A stretch of 64,000 nt of DNA, taken from NCBI GenBank assembly GCA_036426205.1, contig CM071587.1, positions 1,350,004-1,414,003 of the forward strand. The letters are read 5' to 3'. The notes under the pieces were generated by a model. It saw only the letters and a list, made by a program, of their open reading frames with translations, did no database searches and was not told the origin of the DNA. This document shows, in pieces, positions 22,516 through 33,077 of the stretch. The position numbers were made by a program, and so were the translations under genes. The stretch comes from Ascaphus truei (lineage: Eukaryota > Chordata > Amphibia > Anura > Ascaphidae). Every line of letters starts with the position of its first letter. Positions within the stretch are counted from its first letter, which is position 1.

Positions 22516-23184
22516 AGAAGAAAGCAATGAAGTTTTGGAAATCTCTGTACACTATAATTTCATCTATGGAGAATCCCACATGGTTTTTCCGCTAAACGAC
22601 ACACCCTACAGCGAAACCGCATCTCTCCTGGACCTCTGCGGCTACTAGAACTTCGAGCTATGTTTCCATAAGTAACACCGGTGCCTGGGGGGAGGGGTTC
22701 TTGCATGTGCAGTGTCGTGAAGCACTTACAGAACGTCGTATCATTTTCCAGCAGAGATGATATTATCGCATGTGACAATTGTGCAAGAACATGTCACTCA
22801 CTGTCATCGCACCCAGTAATGTGTGTGGACTCTTGTATTTCCACCGTGTTCTCTGTTGTCAGTTCCGAAACCTTTACGCGAGGTCAAATCCTAGGAAGGG
22901 AAAAAACGAGGCATGCATTAAAGGAAGCTGAATTGTGTAAGGGATTACAGAGAGGTGCAAATCTAACAGTGCCGGCAACTATCTATATATTGTACATCAA
23001 AGCTTTTCAGCTGCAAAATCAATAGGGGAAAAAAGCGCTCTGCCCAGCAGGAGAGGAAGTTAAAGGGATATTCTGCCCATCTCCACTGTGGAAAAAATGG
23101 CAAATAGGCACAATTTATTTTCTCATAACTGAGAGTGAGCTAAAGAATAGAAAGCAGAATGGCACGATTTGCCTAAGGGGGTTA
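22516..23184. other. Intergenic DNA with MITE-like scraps
   Basis: Near 22990-23045 TACATCAAAGCTTTTCAGCT and CAAAATCAATAGGGGAAAA resemble the element at 62869. Nothing else assignable. Confidence 0.4.
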
Positions 23185-24312
23185 AGGACATTCAGTCTCG
23201 GTCATTTACATTGCAACCAAATGACCACCAGCGTTTAGCCACTGCTCACCGCTCCACCGGGACGCTGCCGCTTCTCTGCTAAAGTAAGTCCCTGACCTCA
23301 CACCTTACCCTAAAATCCCCTAATTCTAATGCCACCCACTACCCCATAAACCTTAACCCTTTACCATAAAACCCTTTTAATCCCTAAGCCCCTACCCTAA
23401 CCACTAAATCCCCTAAAAAATACCCTGCCCTGACTGCTAAAACCCCTAAAGTTAACCAACAACCCTAACCGCTAAAACCCCTAAAGTTAGCCCCCTATCC
23501 CTTTTTTTTTTCAACTTCAAATTTTTATTGAATTTTTTAATTTCAAATAAAACATTGCATATTCAGAAATGTCAAACGTGGATTAAAAATATTCTTATCA
23601 AAATTGTAACATGTTATCTGTTTGTAAACAAACAAAAAACAAAAGACACAACAACAAAAAAAGGGGGGGGGAAGGGGATAACAGGTGTGAGATCTCTACT
23701 TCTGTTATTTTACCATTACTCCTGTAGGAACTCTCTTCAACTCCTGTGTGGATGACTAACGTCCTTATTATTTTTCTATTATTTCTTATATTTCTTATTT
23801 CACCCTCGAAGGCCTGGCTAGTCTTATTAAAAGGTGACCTATAGCTCATTCTTACCCATATTCTTACCCATATTTTAAACGAGAACGCATTTATCTCCAT
23901 CATTGCCAGATTGTGGTTCTCTCTACTCCATGGGATATCTGTCTGGGCCAACCACGGCGTCCAGACTTTTATAAATTTGGCGCCAGTGTCATTAACCAAA
24001 CGCGTTAATTTTTCCATCTGGCAAATATACCACATTCTATTCCTAATCTGTTAACCCCCTATTCTAACCACTAAACCCCCTAAAGTTTTCCCCCTAACCA
24101 CTAAAACCCCTACAGTTATCCTCCTATCCTAACCGCCCAAACCCCTAAAGTTAACCCCATAAACTAAAACTTACCTTGTCGGCAAAGCAAATGGAGGTGG
24201 CGGTGGATGGGTCCCTGCTCGGCTAATCGCTGGCTGGGAGTGGTTCGCGGGCGGGGGGATGACCCGCACCAAATGTCTGTCCCATTCCACTCTGGGGGTG
24301 GTAGGGGGGGTG
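23185..24312. mobile_element. MITE with CCCTAA-like internal minisatellite, split by a LINE
   Basis: The ends are inverted: CCAGCGTTTAGCC and GCTGCCGCTTCTCTGCTAAA at the left against the complement of CTTACCTTGTCGGCAAAGC and GGCTAATCGCTGG at the right. Between them is a degenerate array of about 30 bases built on CCCTAACC, ACTAAAACCCC and TAAAGTTAACC (23310-23500, then 24050-24165). The array is interrupted by the LINE fragment at 23498-24045. Confidence 0.65.
23498..24045 (-). pseudogene. 5'-truncated L1/Tx1-like LINE fragment, ORF2 C-terminus
   Basis: On the minus strand a 145-codon frame begins MWYICQMEKLTRLVND and reads FIKVWTPWLAQTDIPW. A short helix followed by a W-PWL motif is typical of the C-terminal end of L1/Tx1-type ORF2. 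The 3' side ends in an AT-rich tail and an A-run (T-run on the plus strand at 23500-23510). It inserted into the CCCTAA-like tract; flanks on both sides read CCCCCTATCC/CCCCCTATTC. Confidence 0.55.
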
Positions 24313-24681
24313 AAATCTCTGGAGAAGTTTGCTAATTTATTGAATTTTGGCCATGCCCGGCTTCCTAAAAAAGTTAGGTAGCTGATGGTAATTTCCACGG
24401 TTTAGAAAAATATAGGCTTTTGAAAAACGTTGATATTTTTGCGACTTTTACCAATGTTTACTGGCGGGAGAATCAAACCTACAAATCAGTTCAAGACTAA
24501 TGCAGTATCTAGATAAACTCGTACTGAAAAAATATAATAAGAAATTCATTAAAGTGTCATTAACAAGCTAAGTACCTCTAGGGAAATATACAAGAGATTA
24601 CACAAAGATCATTATCAGAGACAAATCTAGTTAACTTCAGTTGCAGAATCTCTCTCTCTCAGTCTTAACACATATACTGTA

Positions 24682-24811
24682 GGGACACAAGCATCAAGTG
24701 CATGGCATAGGGGTATGGTCTCTTTTCCCACGTTAATTCCCATTGACTTGAATGGGCGTTAATACCGGAACGCGTGTGATAACCTGTAAAGATACTTGAT
24801 GCTTGTGCCCC
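24682..24811. mobile_element. Short palindromic MITE
   Basis: GGGACACAAGCATCAAGTGC at the left is mirrored by GATACTTGATGCTTGTGCCC at the right. The centre has CCCATTGACTTGAATGGGCG. Confidence 0.75.
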
Positions 24812-25240
24812 ATAGTTACATAGTTACATAGTAAATGAGGATGAAAAAAGACATATCCATCAAGTTCAACCTACGTTAAATTTAGACGACAGATACTTTA
24901 TCCTATATCCGTACTTACAGTATTTTAATCCAGAGGAAGGCAAACAAAAAAAACAGTGACACATCATCCAATGATATCTCATAAGGGGAACAATAAATTC
25001 CTTCCTGACTCCAAGAATTGGCAATCGGATTATTCCCTGGATCAACATCCTTCCCATGTTTACTTATATATCCCTGTATACCTTTCCTTTCTAAAAAGAT
25101 GTCCAACCTTTCTTTTTTAAACATATCTATTGTATCTGCCATCATAGTCTCCATGGGTGATGAATCCCACACTGTAACTGTCCTTACTGTAAAGAACCCT
25201 TTCCTTTGTTGCTGCTGAAATCTGTTTTCCTCCAAATAGT
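24812..25240 (-). mobile_element. Frog-type interspersed repeat with CATAGTTACATAG edge
   Basis: Starts with ATAGTTACATAGTTACATAG and AAAAAAGACATATCCATCAA, then TTCCTTCCTGACTCCAAGAA and ATCCCACACTGTAACTGTCC. I recognise this as a very common anuran repeat; the class is not certain. The minus strand has a 106-codon frame (24915-25235), and a diverged copy of its middle is at 32170. Whether it was ever coding is unknown. Confidence 0.65.
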
Positions 25241-25269
25241 GTAAACTTTTGTTTTTTGATTTATTAAAG

Positions 25270-25960
25270 CCTAGTCTCTAACAACTTTTTTTGTACTTGA
25301 CATTTTGGTGGGTATTATTGCGTTGGATTGCAGGTGATATATACGCCGGGATTCGGAGGGTGAAGACTTCTAAAGGTAAGTAAAATATTGCATGTATGTA
25401 AATATCTTTTTTCAGGCTTTTTCATTGTATTTATTTATTTTTATGTTTGTGATTGCCCATTGACTGATACAGCATTAATCTGTGCCCCTTTAGGGTAGAT
25501 ATAAATACTGTGACAGCCAATGCATTTTTTGGCAAATGCTTGTATTCTATTGATTTTTTCAATTTCTGTTTATTGTTTGGATTAAATTGTTTTGAATTTG
25601 GATGGCTTGTTTTTAGTACTTTTTGTGATTGGTTAGCGTTTTAAATTAATTATTTGTTTTACTGGCTACTGGTTTTATTTATTTAATTGATTGGTTGTAT
25701 ATATGTTTATTTATTTGTGTTCTTATGTTTTGGAATAACATAATTGTAATTCTTTTGCTGATTTAGTGATAGATTAATTTAATTGACGTGTAATTGAGGG
25801 TTTTTTGTTCTTTTATTGTTGGGGTTTTTAGGTGCTTGTGTATTTCATTGATTATTGTGTATTTGTGGCCTTAATATTTTTTATTAGGTTGACCATTGAG
25901 TGATATAGTGGCTTATCATGCCCATATTATATTGGTATGATATACCACTGTGCCACTGTG
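25270..25960. other. T/G-skewed AT-rich stretch
   Basis: The plus strand is strongly T- and G-rich (TTATTTGTTTTACTGGC, TTATTTATTTAATTGATTGG). It leads directly into the palindrome cluster that follows and may be part of one larger element. Confidence 0.5.
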
Positions 25961-25964
25961 CCAA

Positions 25965-26680
25965 TCATTGGGTGCAGGGTGGGTATACTGGTCCCAGGGT
26001 AGGTGGTTAGGCCTCCTGGGTGGGTAGCGGGTGAGGATGGTTTAACCCCTTAATTACTATATTAACCGCTAAGGTGATTAAGGGGTTAAGGGGCCATTAG
26101 AGTGTATTTTTTCTTGTATTCTTGCTGGCATCGGAGGACATGGACCTGGAGTATGCTGACGAGGATGCCCTTCATGGTGACAGGGGCAAGTTGAACGTTT
26201 TATTTGCTTTATTAATGCTGTCTGGCTAATGTTTGATTTTATAATGGGCAAATGCACTTTTATCCATATCTGGATAGTAGTAATTTATCCCATTACAGTA
26301 CTGTATGTGTTTGGGGGGATGGGGGGTTGTTTGGGGTAGAGGAGGTGGGTAGTAGGGTTGTTGTGTTTTTAAATATTTATTGTGGGTAGTGAGGATAGGT
26401 GATGTTGCCATTTGGCCCTTGGTGGGTGTTTATACCTGCCGGGTGGCTAGCGGGAGGGGTTAACCCCTTCATTACCTTAGAGCTATTAACCGCTAAGGTA
26501 ATGAAAGGATTAACTCCACCAGCAACCCCCCGCCCCCCGCCCCTCCCCGCAAGGCCTATACACCCACGAAGGGCCAAATACCACCGTCACCCACACTCGC
26601 TACCCACAATACACATGGCAGTGGTAGTTAACCCCTTCATTGCCTTAGCGGTTAGCCGCTAAGGTAATGAAGTTGCCTGT
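25965..26680. repeat. Cluster of three GTTAACCCCTTnATTA hairpins in a larger fold-back
   Basis: Three imperfect hairpins of about 50 bases lie at 26041-26088, 26457-26515 and 26628-26672. Each is built from TTAACCCCTTCATTACCTTA, a GCTATTAACCG loop and CTAAGGTAATGAA. The middle hairpin sits in a larger palindrome: ATTGTGGGTAGTGAGG ... CCCTTGGTGGGTGT (26369-26432) mirrors ACACCCACGAAGGG ... CACTCGCTACCCACAAT (26548-26601). Confidence 0.75.
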
Positions 26681-26684
26681 AAAT

Positions 26685-26785
26685 GCATTTTTATTGCATG
26701 GGATTCATGCCGGGGGTCTCCGGTGCTGATATTAATGGGTATCAATTCCGGGGACTCCTGGCATGAATCTCATGCAGGAAAAATG
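26685..26785. mobile_element. Fold-back unit next to the hairpin cluster
   Basis: GCATGGGATTCATGCCGGGG mirrors CTCCTGGCATGAATCTCATG around a GCTGATATTAATGGGTATC loop. Confidence 0.7.
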
Positions 26786-26805
26786 TTTTTTTGTTTTCTA
26801 AGTCC

Positions 26806-27395
26806 TCTCTCACCGCCTTATCGGCAGGTTCTCAGCACCTTCACGCCAACTTTTCCTGCCGGGAGGATTTTGAGAAGGAATCGACATTCTAGAGCCTCGA
26901 TTAGCCCCGAATGTGGGAACCTGGCGATAAGTGGGTTATCGCGGCTCACCTGGCGATTTTTTCTTTTGGAGAAAAAAAAATGCTGACAAAGGCTTTTATC
27001 GGCCACTTATCAAGGCTTAATGAATAGCAGTAGGCCTTTTTGGTGAAAAGGCCTCGATTAGTGGCTTACCGAGGCTTATAGCATAGGCCCCATAGGGTCT
27101 AATTATCAAGAAAGTGTTCTACAGTGACGCATTGTCTCTGAAATGCGACATAGTTATTGAGAATTTCTATTGTTGTAGAAGGTGGCGCGTCCGGCACTTG
27201 TATTCTGCGCCAACCAGCTTTAAGGTGACGGAGAAAACCAACGCAGAAAATCATCCCGAAAAGTAATGCGAGCGGCACATTCCTTAATACACAGACCTGC
27301 GCCGATACGGAAATGTAACCACGCCCGAACTCCTCCCACTCACTGAATAAATCCCCCATCTTGTCGCAGGCAGACGCAGTCATCCCCCCCAAAAT
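26806..27395. mobile_element. MITE-like sequence, unresolved ends
   Basis: Has repeated AAGGCCTCGATTAG and GCCTCGATTAGCCCC segments, GGCTTATAGCATAGGCCCCA near 27075, and CTGAAATGCGACATAGTTAT near 27138. The last has a relative at 51145 (CTGAAACGCGACATATTTAT). Probably two adjacent or nested elements. Confidence 0.4.
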
Positions 27396-27397
27396 AA

Positions 27398-28329
27398 CTG
27401 CGTACATCAATTTAGTGGTTTAACAGCATTTCATGTGCAATACATGAGTTTACCAGACGTCGCACAGCCACTGTCAGACTTCAGGAGTTTTCCTTCACTG
27501 CCTCCAAGATGCACTGCCACGACACTTGGGAAGAGTGGACTCCAGTCCCGTTACTACGTAGAAAACCTTTGCCGGTCAGGCTCGTCAGGAACTACCACCT
27601 CCTATGGCTTGCCGCCGAGAGGGACACCCCCAGAGATCTCTCAGGGATCGGATCTTGCCGGTTTGCCACCACGTAGGTTAGTCACATGTCCCAGGTGGAA
27701 ATCACGACCGTCCGCAAAGTATGGATGACCGTAAAGAGTGATATTTACGTCACTCCAGCAATGCCGAGTGTGATTTTTAAGAATACAGTCCAGTGCTATT
27801 ACGGCACAAAGAGTATGATGTAAGATACCGTTAGAGAGCTTTAAAATATATCCAACGCGTTTCGAAGCGTTAGCTTCTTCATCAGGGATAATGATTATTG
27901 AAAATCAAACATATATATACCCATTGTTTGATTTTCAATAATCATTATCCCTGATGAAGAAGCTAACGCTGGAGTGACGTAAATATCACTCTTTACGGCC
28001 ATCCATACTTTGCGGCCGGTCGTGATTTCCACCTGGGACATGTGACTAACCTACGTGGCGGCAAACCGGCAAGATCCGATCCCTGAGGGATCTCTGGGGG
28101 TGTCCCTCTCGGCGGCAAGCCATAGGAGGTGGTAGTTCCTGACGAGCCTGACCGGCAAAGGTTTTCTACGCAGTAACGGGACTGGAGTCCACTCTTCCCA
28201 AGTGTCGTGGCAGTGCATCTTGGAGGCAGTGAAGGAAAACTCCTGAGTCTGACGGTGGCTGTGCGACGTCTGGTAAACTCATGTATTGCACATGAAATGC
28301 TGTTAAACCACTAAATTGATGTACGCAGA
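27398..28329. mobile_element. Large fold-back of a Penelope-type non-autonomous repeat
   Basis: Two head-to-head copies. The outer arms (27398-27758 and 27969-28329, 361 bases each) match with few differences. The inner arms (27866-27910 and 27926-27970) also match. The left copy has 107 extra bases (27759-27865) that the right copy lacks. Motifs include AGGGACACCCCCAGAGATCT and GAAACGCGTTGG (minus). The latter is typical of Penelope-associated hammerhead-bearing repeats. The 97-codon frame in the left arm is mirrored and not gene-like. Confidence 0.75.
27849..27890 (-). ncRNA. Minimal hammerhead-ribozyme-like motif
   Basis: The minus strand reads TATCC, CTGATGA, A, GAAGC-TAAC-GCTTC, GAAA, CGCGTT, GGATA. 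This is a type I hammerhead layout: core CUGAUGA and GAAA, a 5-base-pair stem II, a 5-base-pair stem I (TATCC/GGATA), and stem III reduced to an A-U/C-G clamp ending GUU, where cleavage would be expected. One extra A lies between CUGAUGA and stem II. Small hammerheads with almost no stem III, linked to Penelope-like elements and acting as dimers, are known. Activity here is untested. Confidence 0.6.
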
Positions 28330-28339
28330 TATTTTACCC

Positions 28340-28690
28340 TAAAAAAAATATATATTTTTATACTTTGCATACTTCACTATGTGCCTCTGCGCTTTTGTTT
28401 TCTTTTTGTTTCAGTTGATTTAGGGTTTCACATCCCTGTCAATATAGCTGCAGACGCCTGTGTTCTATTTAGAGGTTGTAATTTTTTCAATTTACACTAA
28501 GGTGGTGGATGGGTTAATTTTTCAATAGAGATAGTAATTAGCGCACTTTCTCTTGCTTGCACTTCTATCCCCCCAAAATAGCGCAGGTAAGATTAATGTG
28601 CTGCCCGTCGCAGGTTTATCTTGGCGCGAGTTGTGACAACATAACGGTTTTGTGCCGGAATGTTCCATGTGATAGATAGAGCCCACAGGG
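28340..28690. other. Intergenic, possible repeat remains
   Basis: No gene. CAAAATAGCGCAGGTAAG and GCGCGAGTTGTGAC have the CpG-bearing texture of nearby MITEs, but no ends were found. Confidence 0.35.
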
Positions 28691-28692
28691 GA

Positions 28693-28816
28693 CAAGGCAA
28701 AAGTGGAGCGATTCCGATGTATCAAACAAACAAATCCTATTGAGAAATCCTTTTTCTTTATAACTGTACATGTGGTTCAGTCCGTTTGCCCCAGGATTGC
28801 TCCACTTTTTGCCTTG
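28693..28816. mobile_element. Short palindromic MITE
   Basis: CAAGGCAAAAGTGGAGCGAT mirrors ATTGCTCCACTTTTTGCCTT. A lone end of the same type (CCCCACTTTTGCCTTGATAC) is at 52800. Confidence 0.75.
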
Positions 28817-29072
28817 ATATATAGGCTATATCAGACAAAAAGGGAGGAAGCAGCCAGAAAGAAATCAAACCCTTCCCGAGCCTCCGCTCATCATGTATTA
28901 AAAAGACTTCCAGGTGTGAATCTGTGACTTTGGTCCTAGGAAGGACGGCCTTGATGGCAATGCGGGGTCCGGAATCATTGCATAGCCATGTGTTGTTGGC
29001 TTTTCCGGCACAAAAGGGGTAAGAAAAACCTCCTTTATTCCTCTATAATACTTTGCAGTGGGTAAGTTAACC

Positions 29073-29286
29073 CAGGAGTGGTCAACTCCAGTCCTCACGG
29101 GCAACCAACAGGTCGGGTTTTTCAAGATATCCCTGGTTCAGCACAGGTGGCTCAGTCTTCAATTGAGCCACCTGTGCTGAAGTAGTCAAAGACTGAGCCA
29201 CTGATTGAGCCTGCTAGGCTGAAGCAGGGATATCCTGAAATCCTGACCAGTTGGTGGCCTTTGAGGGCTGGAGTTGACCGCCCCTG
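29073..29286. mobile_element. Fold-back hAT MITE, copy F
   Basis: CAGGAGTGGTCAACTCCAGT at the left mirrors GGAGTTGACCGCCCCTG at the right. Flanking 8-mers AGTTAACC and GGTAAACC agree at six of eight positions. The right arm has an extra GTCAAAGACTGAGCCACTGA segment. Confidence 0.85.
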
Positions 29287-29549
29287 GGTAAACCCTTCTG
29301 CTGTGGATCAGAACAGCAGTACAGAATCCTCCTTGGCACACAGCCGGCTGATGCACTGACTGATAACAGGAATAAAACCAGCCAGTTCTTTGATCCCACA
29401 GATCTTAGACAAAGGGAAGCCGTCACTTTGAGTGAGGTGCCTCTCTGCTTTGGTGCCTGCTGCAAGAAATACACCCTCACTCTGCCAAGCGTTTGAGGCA
29501 GCTGAACCCCACATGAGTGGCAGGGTGTTGAAGCTTGACTCCCTCTCTA

Positions 29550-29550
29550 A

Positions 29551-29582
<32 letters not shown>

Positions 29583-29598
29583 CTGTGTATATATATAT
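29550..29598. repeat. (TG)n(TA)n microsatellite
   Basis: TGTGTGTG followed by TATATATA with one CTGTG interruption. Confidence 0.9.
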
Positions 29599-29884
29599 CC
29601 TCCTCTCAAAGGGTATTGCTGACTGGCAGAGTGGGGCACAATGTGACATGGCACCTGGGAATTCTCAACTAAAAAAAATAGCTTCAAAGAAGCCTTTAGT
29701 GATGATAAGACAGTGTTGTGTGATCAATGAGAACGCTGGCTCACAGCCAGGATTTATAAGGTTCCTGATGCGGCTCACATAGTAACTGTTTCACCCCATT
29801 CTTTTAAGTCTGGGTTGCACAGTACTACAAGAAATACATGGCTACAATGTGTCATTGATTTGTTTTGAAGGATGGGATGCCTTT

Positions 29885-30132
29885 TGATGGGGCAATCCTT
29901 CCTAGGACTAAAGAGAACTAATTCCAGTGACCTGTTTAAGGGGATCTGGGTTTAAGGAACTTAAATCTGACACGTCATAATTAAAAAGTATGTTTAATGT
30001 ATTTATTAAAGTGTGACTTTGGAGGGGTTTGATTTCCTCTGACTGCTCCCTTTTGTGTGATGTCACTGTGATGTCACTGTGTGATCAGCAAGTGCTTGCA
30101 CAGCCAGGTTCCCCCACCCCCCAATGTGGTCG
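29885..30132 (+). mobile_element. Interspersed MITE, partner of 22255-22515
   Basis: Carries CTCCCTTTTGTGTGATGTCA, the doubled GTGATGTCACTGTG and GGGGCAATCCTTCCTAGGAC, collinear with the complement of 22255-22515. Confidence 0.65.
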
Positions 30133-30867
30133 ATCCCCAATAGTCAGTTAAAAACTTAACTTCACTTAACCCATCGTTACGTGCTAACGGGTATATTCAA
30201 AGCTCATTAATGAGGTGTTAAGGGCAGTGGTAAAAGTAACGACTGCCTGCCGTTAACTTTAACTGATATTCGTGCTAATGATAACGCGTATCCTCAGCTG
30301 TCCGTTAACGTTAACGGGGGAATTAACGTTTTTTTAGGTTGTGGCTGTACCTGGTGTTAGATGCTGGAAGCCTTGTCCAGGGTGCTGAAGTGGGCCTCCT
30401 AACTGGCTGGAACTGGCTCTGGCTGGAATTCTCTTAGCCATAGAAATAACAGGGCCTCCCTCCCCATCTAAAGGCCGCTGCCAGGGTGAGGGGACACCGC
30501 ACGATCACGCTCAGCGGTTTTAAATACATGTTAGCTGATGCATGCATCCAAAGTGCTGCTTCGTGCGCACGCGCGCACATGTGCTGGGACCGAAGCGGTG
30601 CTTGGGGAGACAGCAGAATTAGTTTTTTTGGAGCGTGATGGCAGGTCACGACTGGCTAAGAACCAATGAGAGCACAGCAGTCACAACAACCAGGATGAGG
30701 ATGTGATGTCATGCCCCACCTCAGTCTGACACCCTCCACTCCAGTCTATGGCATGCTCCTCCCCTCCCCCCCCGCCCCGCTCGAGCACGCAGTGAGCAGG
30801 ACAGCCAATCGCTCCTGCTCAGGCAGACACTGATGTCACACCTCGTCTCCTCACCCTGGCCGCAACC
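30133..30867. other. Mixed intergenic DNA
   Basis: 30175-30325 is rich in GTTAACG-type palindromes (TTAACGTTAACGGGGG), suggesting decayed repeats. 30775-30835 has a GAGCAGG...CCTGCTC hairpin. No gene seen. Confidence 0.4.
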
Positions 30868-31206
30868 TTAGGCTGCACTTATAGTCCAGGCTACAGCAAT
30901 GGCGACGCGACCACGTGACATCAGCCATCGCTGTAGCTATAGTGCAGGAGTCTGTACAGAGGGTGACAGGGGCCGTGGCGGAGGTGTGGCCATGAGCGGT
31001 TCACCCTCATTGGCTGAACCACTCATGTGCCGCTGACGTCACGCTGCGATCGCTGAAAATCACAAATTACTTCAGAGATCGCGACTGGAACGTCGCTGTG
31101 CAGCGCCGTCGCGGTCGCGCCCACTATGGGCACCCCAGACGGACTGCTAGTACTTGCTTTGTGGCTGTACGCCGTCGCTGTAGCCAGGACTATAAGCACA
31201 GCCTTA
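30868..31206. mobile_element. Palindromic GC-rich MITE, AGGCTGCGCTTATAGT family, copy 1
   Basis: The left end TTAGGCTGCACTTATAGTCC with GGCTACAGCAATGGCGAC is mirrored by GTCGCTGTAGCCAGGACTAT and AAGCACAGCCTTA. The interior has CACGTGACATCAGCC and GATCGCTGAAAATCAC. The same family occurs at 32773 and 51739, and as the carrier of the satellite at 53898. Confidence 0.8.
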
Positions 31207-32168
31207 TATCTCATGCAACAACAGGGGAAACATTAGTGGAGAGATAAGGTCAGGTGCCTGCATTATGACCCAGCCCCTGATTTGTGGGTTTAACAGGTAA
31301 CATTAATAGAGAAACATGGAAACAGTCACATGGAAAGGTCACAGAAAACTTTTGCAACATTCCTCTTGAAACTAAACTTAACCCCTGGTCCCTGAAATGC
31401 TGGAACCAGGCTAAGACATAATACACAGATATAAAACTGTATTAATGACAGGTAAGGGTAACAAAGGGCTTGACCTTTACTGTGGCTAAATAGACCCTCA
31501 ACAGGGGGCCTAGTTAGCCACACTGGCAATCAATTTGGACCCTACATCAATAGATGTATTACTTACCCCAACCGGGATGAAGGCCAGCCTCCTTATCCTC
31601 ATCCTAATTATCTAATACTACAGAACTGATTTATTAAAAAAAAAAAAAAACAGACATATAGGATATTGCATGGATTGCTCCTTTAATGCTGTCTACCTGA
31701 TGTGTACAAAGACACAACTCTATCCAGACCTGTTCTTTTAAAGCAACGTGAAGAGTTACAGCATGCACAGCTGTTTGTGTGACCACGGACAACTATCATG
31801 CTTCCATGTTTTGTTTTTTTTTTAAAATGTGTTAGCAGGTTAAAGACCTACCTGCATGACACTAAAAAACACTCATATTTCGCTGGATAATTAAAAGTCC
31901 TGGGGATTTATATCAAGATTATGGGTCTTTTATCGTGCCTTCAAGAAGAGTGATAACAGCGGTGCTGGAGCAGATTGTGCAGAACTGATCTACAAGGCCA
32001 TGTGAGCTCCTGCAAGCTGCTGCTCATAGCTAAGCTATCATTCTTCCAAAGATACTTCTGCAAAACTTTCATCGCCACAGAAGTCTGGGTCCTTCAAGCA
32101 GGGACCTCCATACCTTTTCTATCAGCGCTGTAATAAATATGCTATTTGAATAATACTGTCTTTTAACC
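31207..32168. other. Intergenic DNA with a MITE scrap
   Basis: 31618-31690 holds an inverted piece of the TTAA-ended MITE (TTATTAAAAA, ATATAGGATATTGCATGGAT, CTTTAAT). The rest shows no gene. Confidence 0.45.
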
Positions 32169-32169
32169 C

Positions 32170-32372
32170 TTTTTACTAGCAGGTGGACCAAGAAAGCATT
32201 GCAGGACAGTGGCAAATCCCAGGAAATATTTCGAGCAGGCATCCGTATCTTACTGCCATTCCTGGAGGAATGTGTTTTCCCCTTATGAGACCGCATTGGA
32301 TGGATGGTCACTGGGGTTTATTCTTCCTCTGGATGAAAATACTGTTAAAAAAAAAAAAGCGTATGATGTGGG
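32170..32372. mobile_element. Diverged copy of the repeat at 24812
   Basis: GTGTTTTCCCCTTATGAGAC, CGCATTGGATGGATGGTCAC and TTCCTCTGGATGAAAATACT parallel the middle of the element at 24900-25000 read on its minus strand. Confidence 0.55.
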
Positions 32373-32525
32373 GGTCCTGACAAAGTACAGAAAATTAAGG
32401 ATCCCCCACGTGTGGAGTCGTAGGTCTTCCACAGGTCGCCAAACCTGTTTCATTCATGCCGACAATGTTAACATGTTACAGAATGTTCCGCCGCAGATAC
32501 GGACTCTGGCCTGTGTCTCTTTTTG

Positions 32526-32600
32526 TTTCCTAGAGCAGTGGTTTTCAATCTTTTTTTGGTTAGGGAACCCCAGAATTCGATTTTGAAATTCTGGAGAACC
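32526..32600. mobile_element. hAT-like MITE end
   Basis: CAGTGGTTTTCAATCTTTTT then GGTTAGGGAACCCC and GGAGAACCCC form a typical hAT-type terminus. The other end is not seen; the tandem repeat that follows may have replaced it. Confidence 0.5.
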
Positions 32601-32654
32601 CCAACCCTCGCCCCCGCCTCTCACCACCCCCATCACCCCATCTCTCTCCACCTC

Positions 32655-32772
32655 ACACTCTACCACTTACACACATTCTCCCACTTACACACACACTCCC
32701 ACTTACACACACACTCCCACTTACACACACACTCCCACTTACACACATACTCCCACTGAAACACACTCCCAC
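32655..32772. repeat. 18-base minisatellite, CCCACTTACACACACACT
   Basis: Five to six tandem units with ATT/ATA variants. More CA/CT units reappear at 33076-33123, on the other side of the MITE at 32773, so the MITE probably inserted into this array. Confidence 0.85.
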
Positions 32773-33077
32773 TTAGGCTGTGCCTATAGTGCCGGTGACG
32801 GCGACACGACAGGTGACGTCACCCGTTGCCGTTGCCACCGGCAAAAGTTATGTTTTGCCAGGCGGCGGCGCGGGAATCCGGCAATTTGATTTGTTCAAGG
32901 GCTGTCACGTGACGCGACAGCCCTTGAAAAATCAAATTTGGCCGGCTACCAGTTTTCGCGACAGTGACGTCGCTTGTCGCCGTTGCGTGCACTATAAGCG
33001 CATGCGGCGGCGGCGGCAATGCTTTTGTTTTTGGGCGACGTCATGTCGCCATCGCCAGCACTATAAGCGCGGCCTTA
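32773..33077. mobile_element. Palindromic GC-rich MITE, AGGCTGCGCTTATAGT family, copy 2
   Basis: TTAGGCTGTGCCTATAGTGC and CGGTGACGGCGACACGAC at the left are mirrored by CGCCATCGCCAGCACTATAA and GCGCGGCCTTA. The centre contains the CAAGGGCTGTCACGTGACGC / GCGACAGCCCTTG hairpin. A 165-codon frame crossing it is incidental. Confidence 0.85.

Noticed and set aside
23310..24165. True interstitial telomere (TTAGGG)n
   Set aside because: CCCTAA units are degenerate, mixed with AAGTTAACC units, and framed by MITE-like inverted ends.
27435..27728. 97-codon plus-strand frame
   Set aside because: It falls in the left arm of the large fold-back; the mirrored arm does not keep it and the peptide has no family features.
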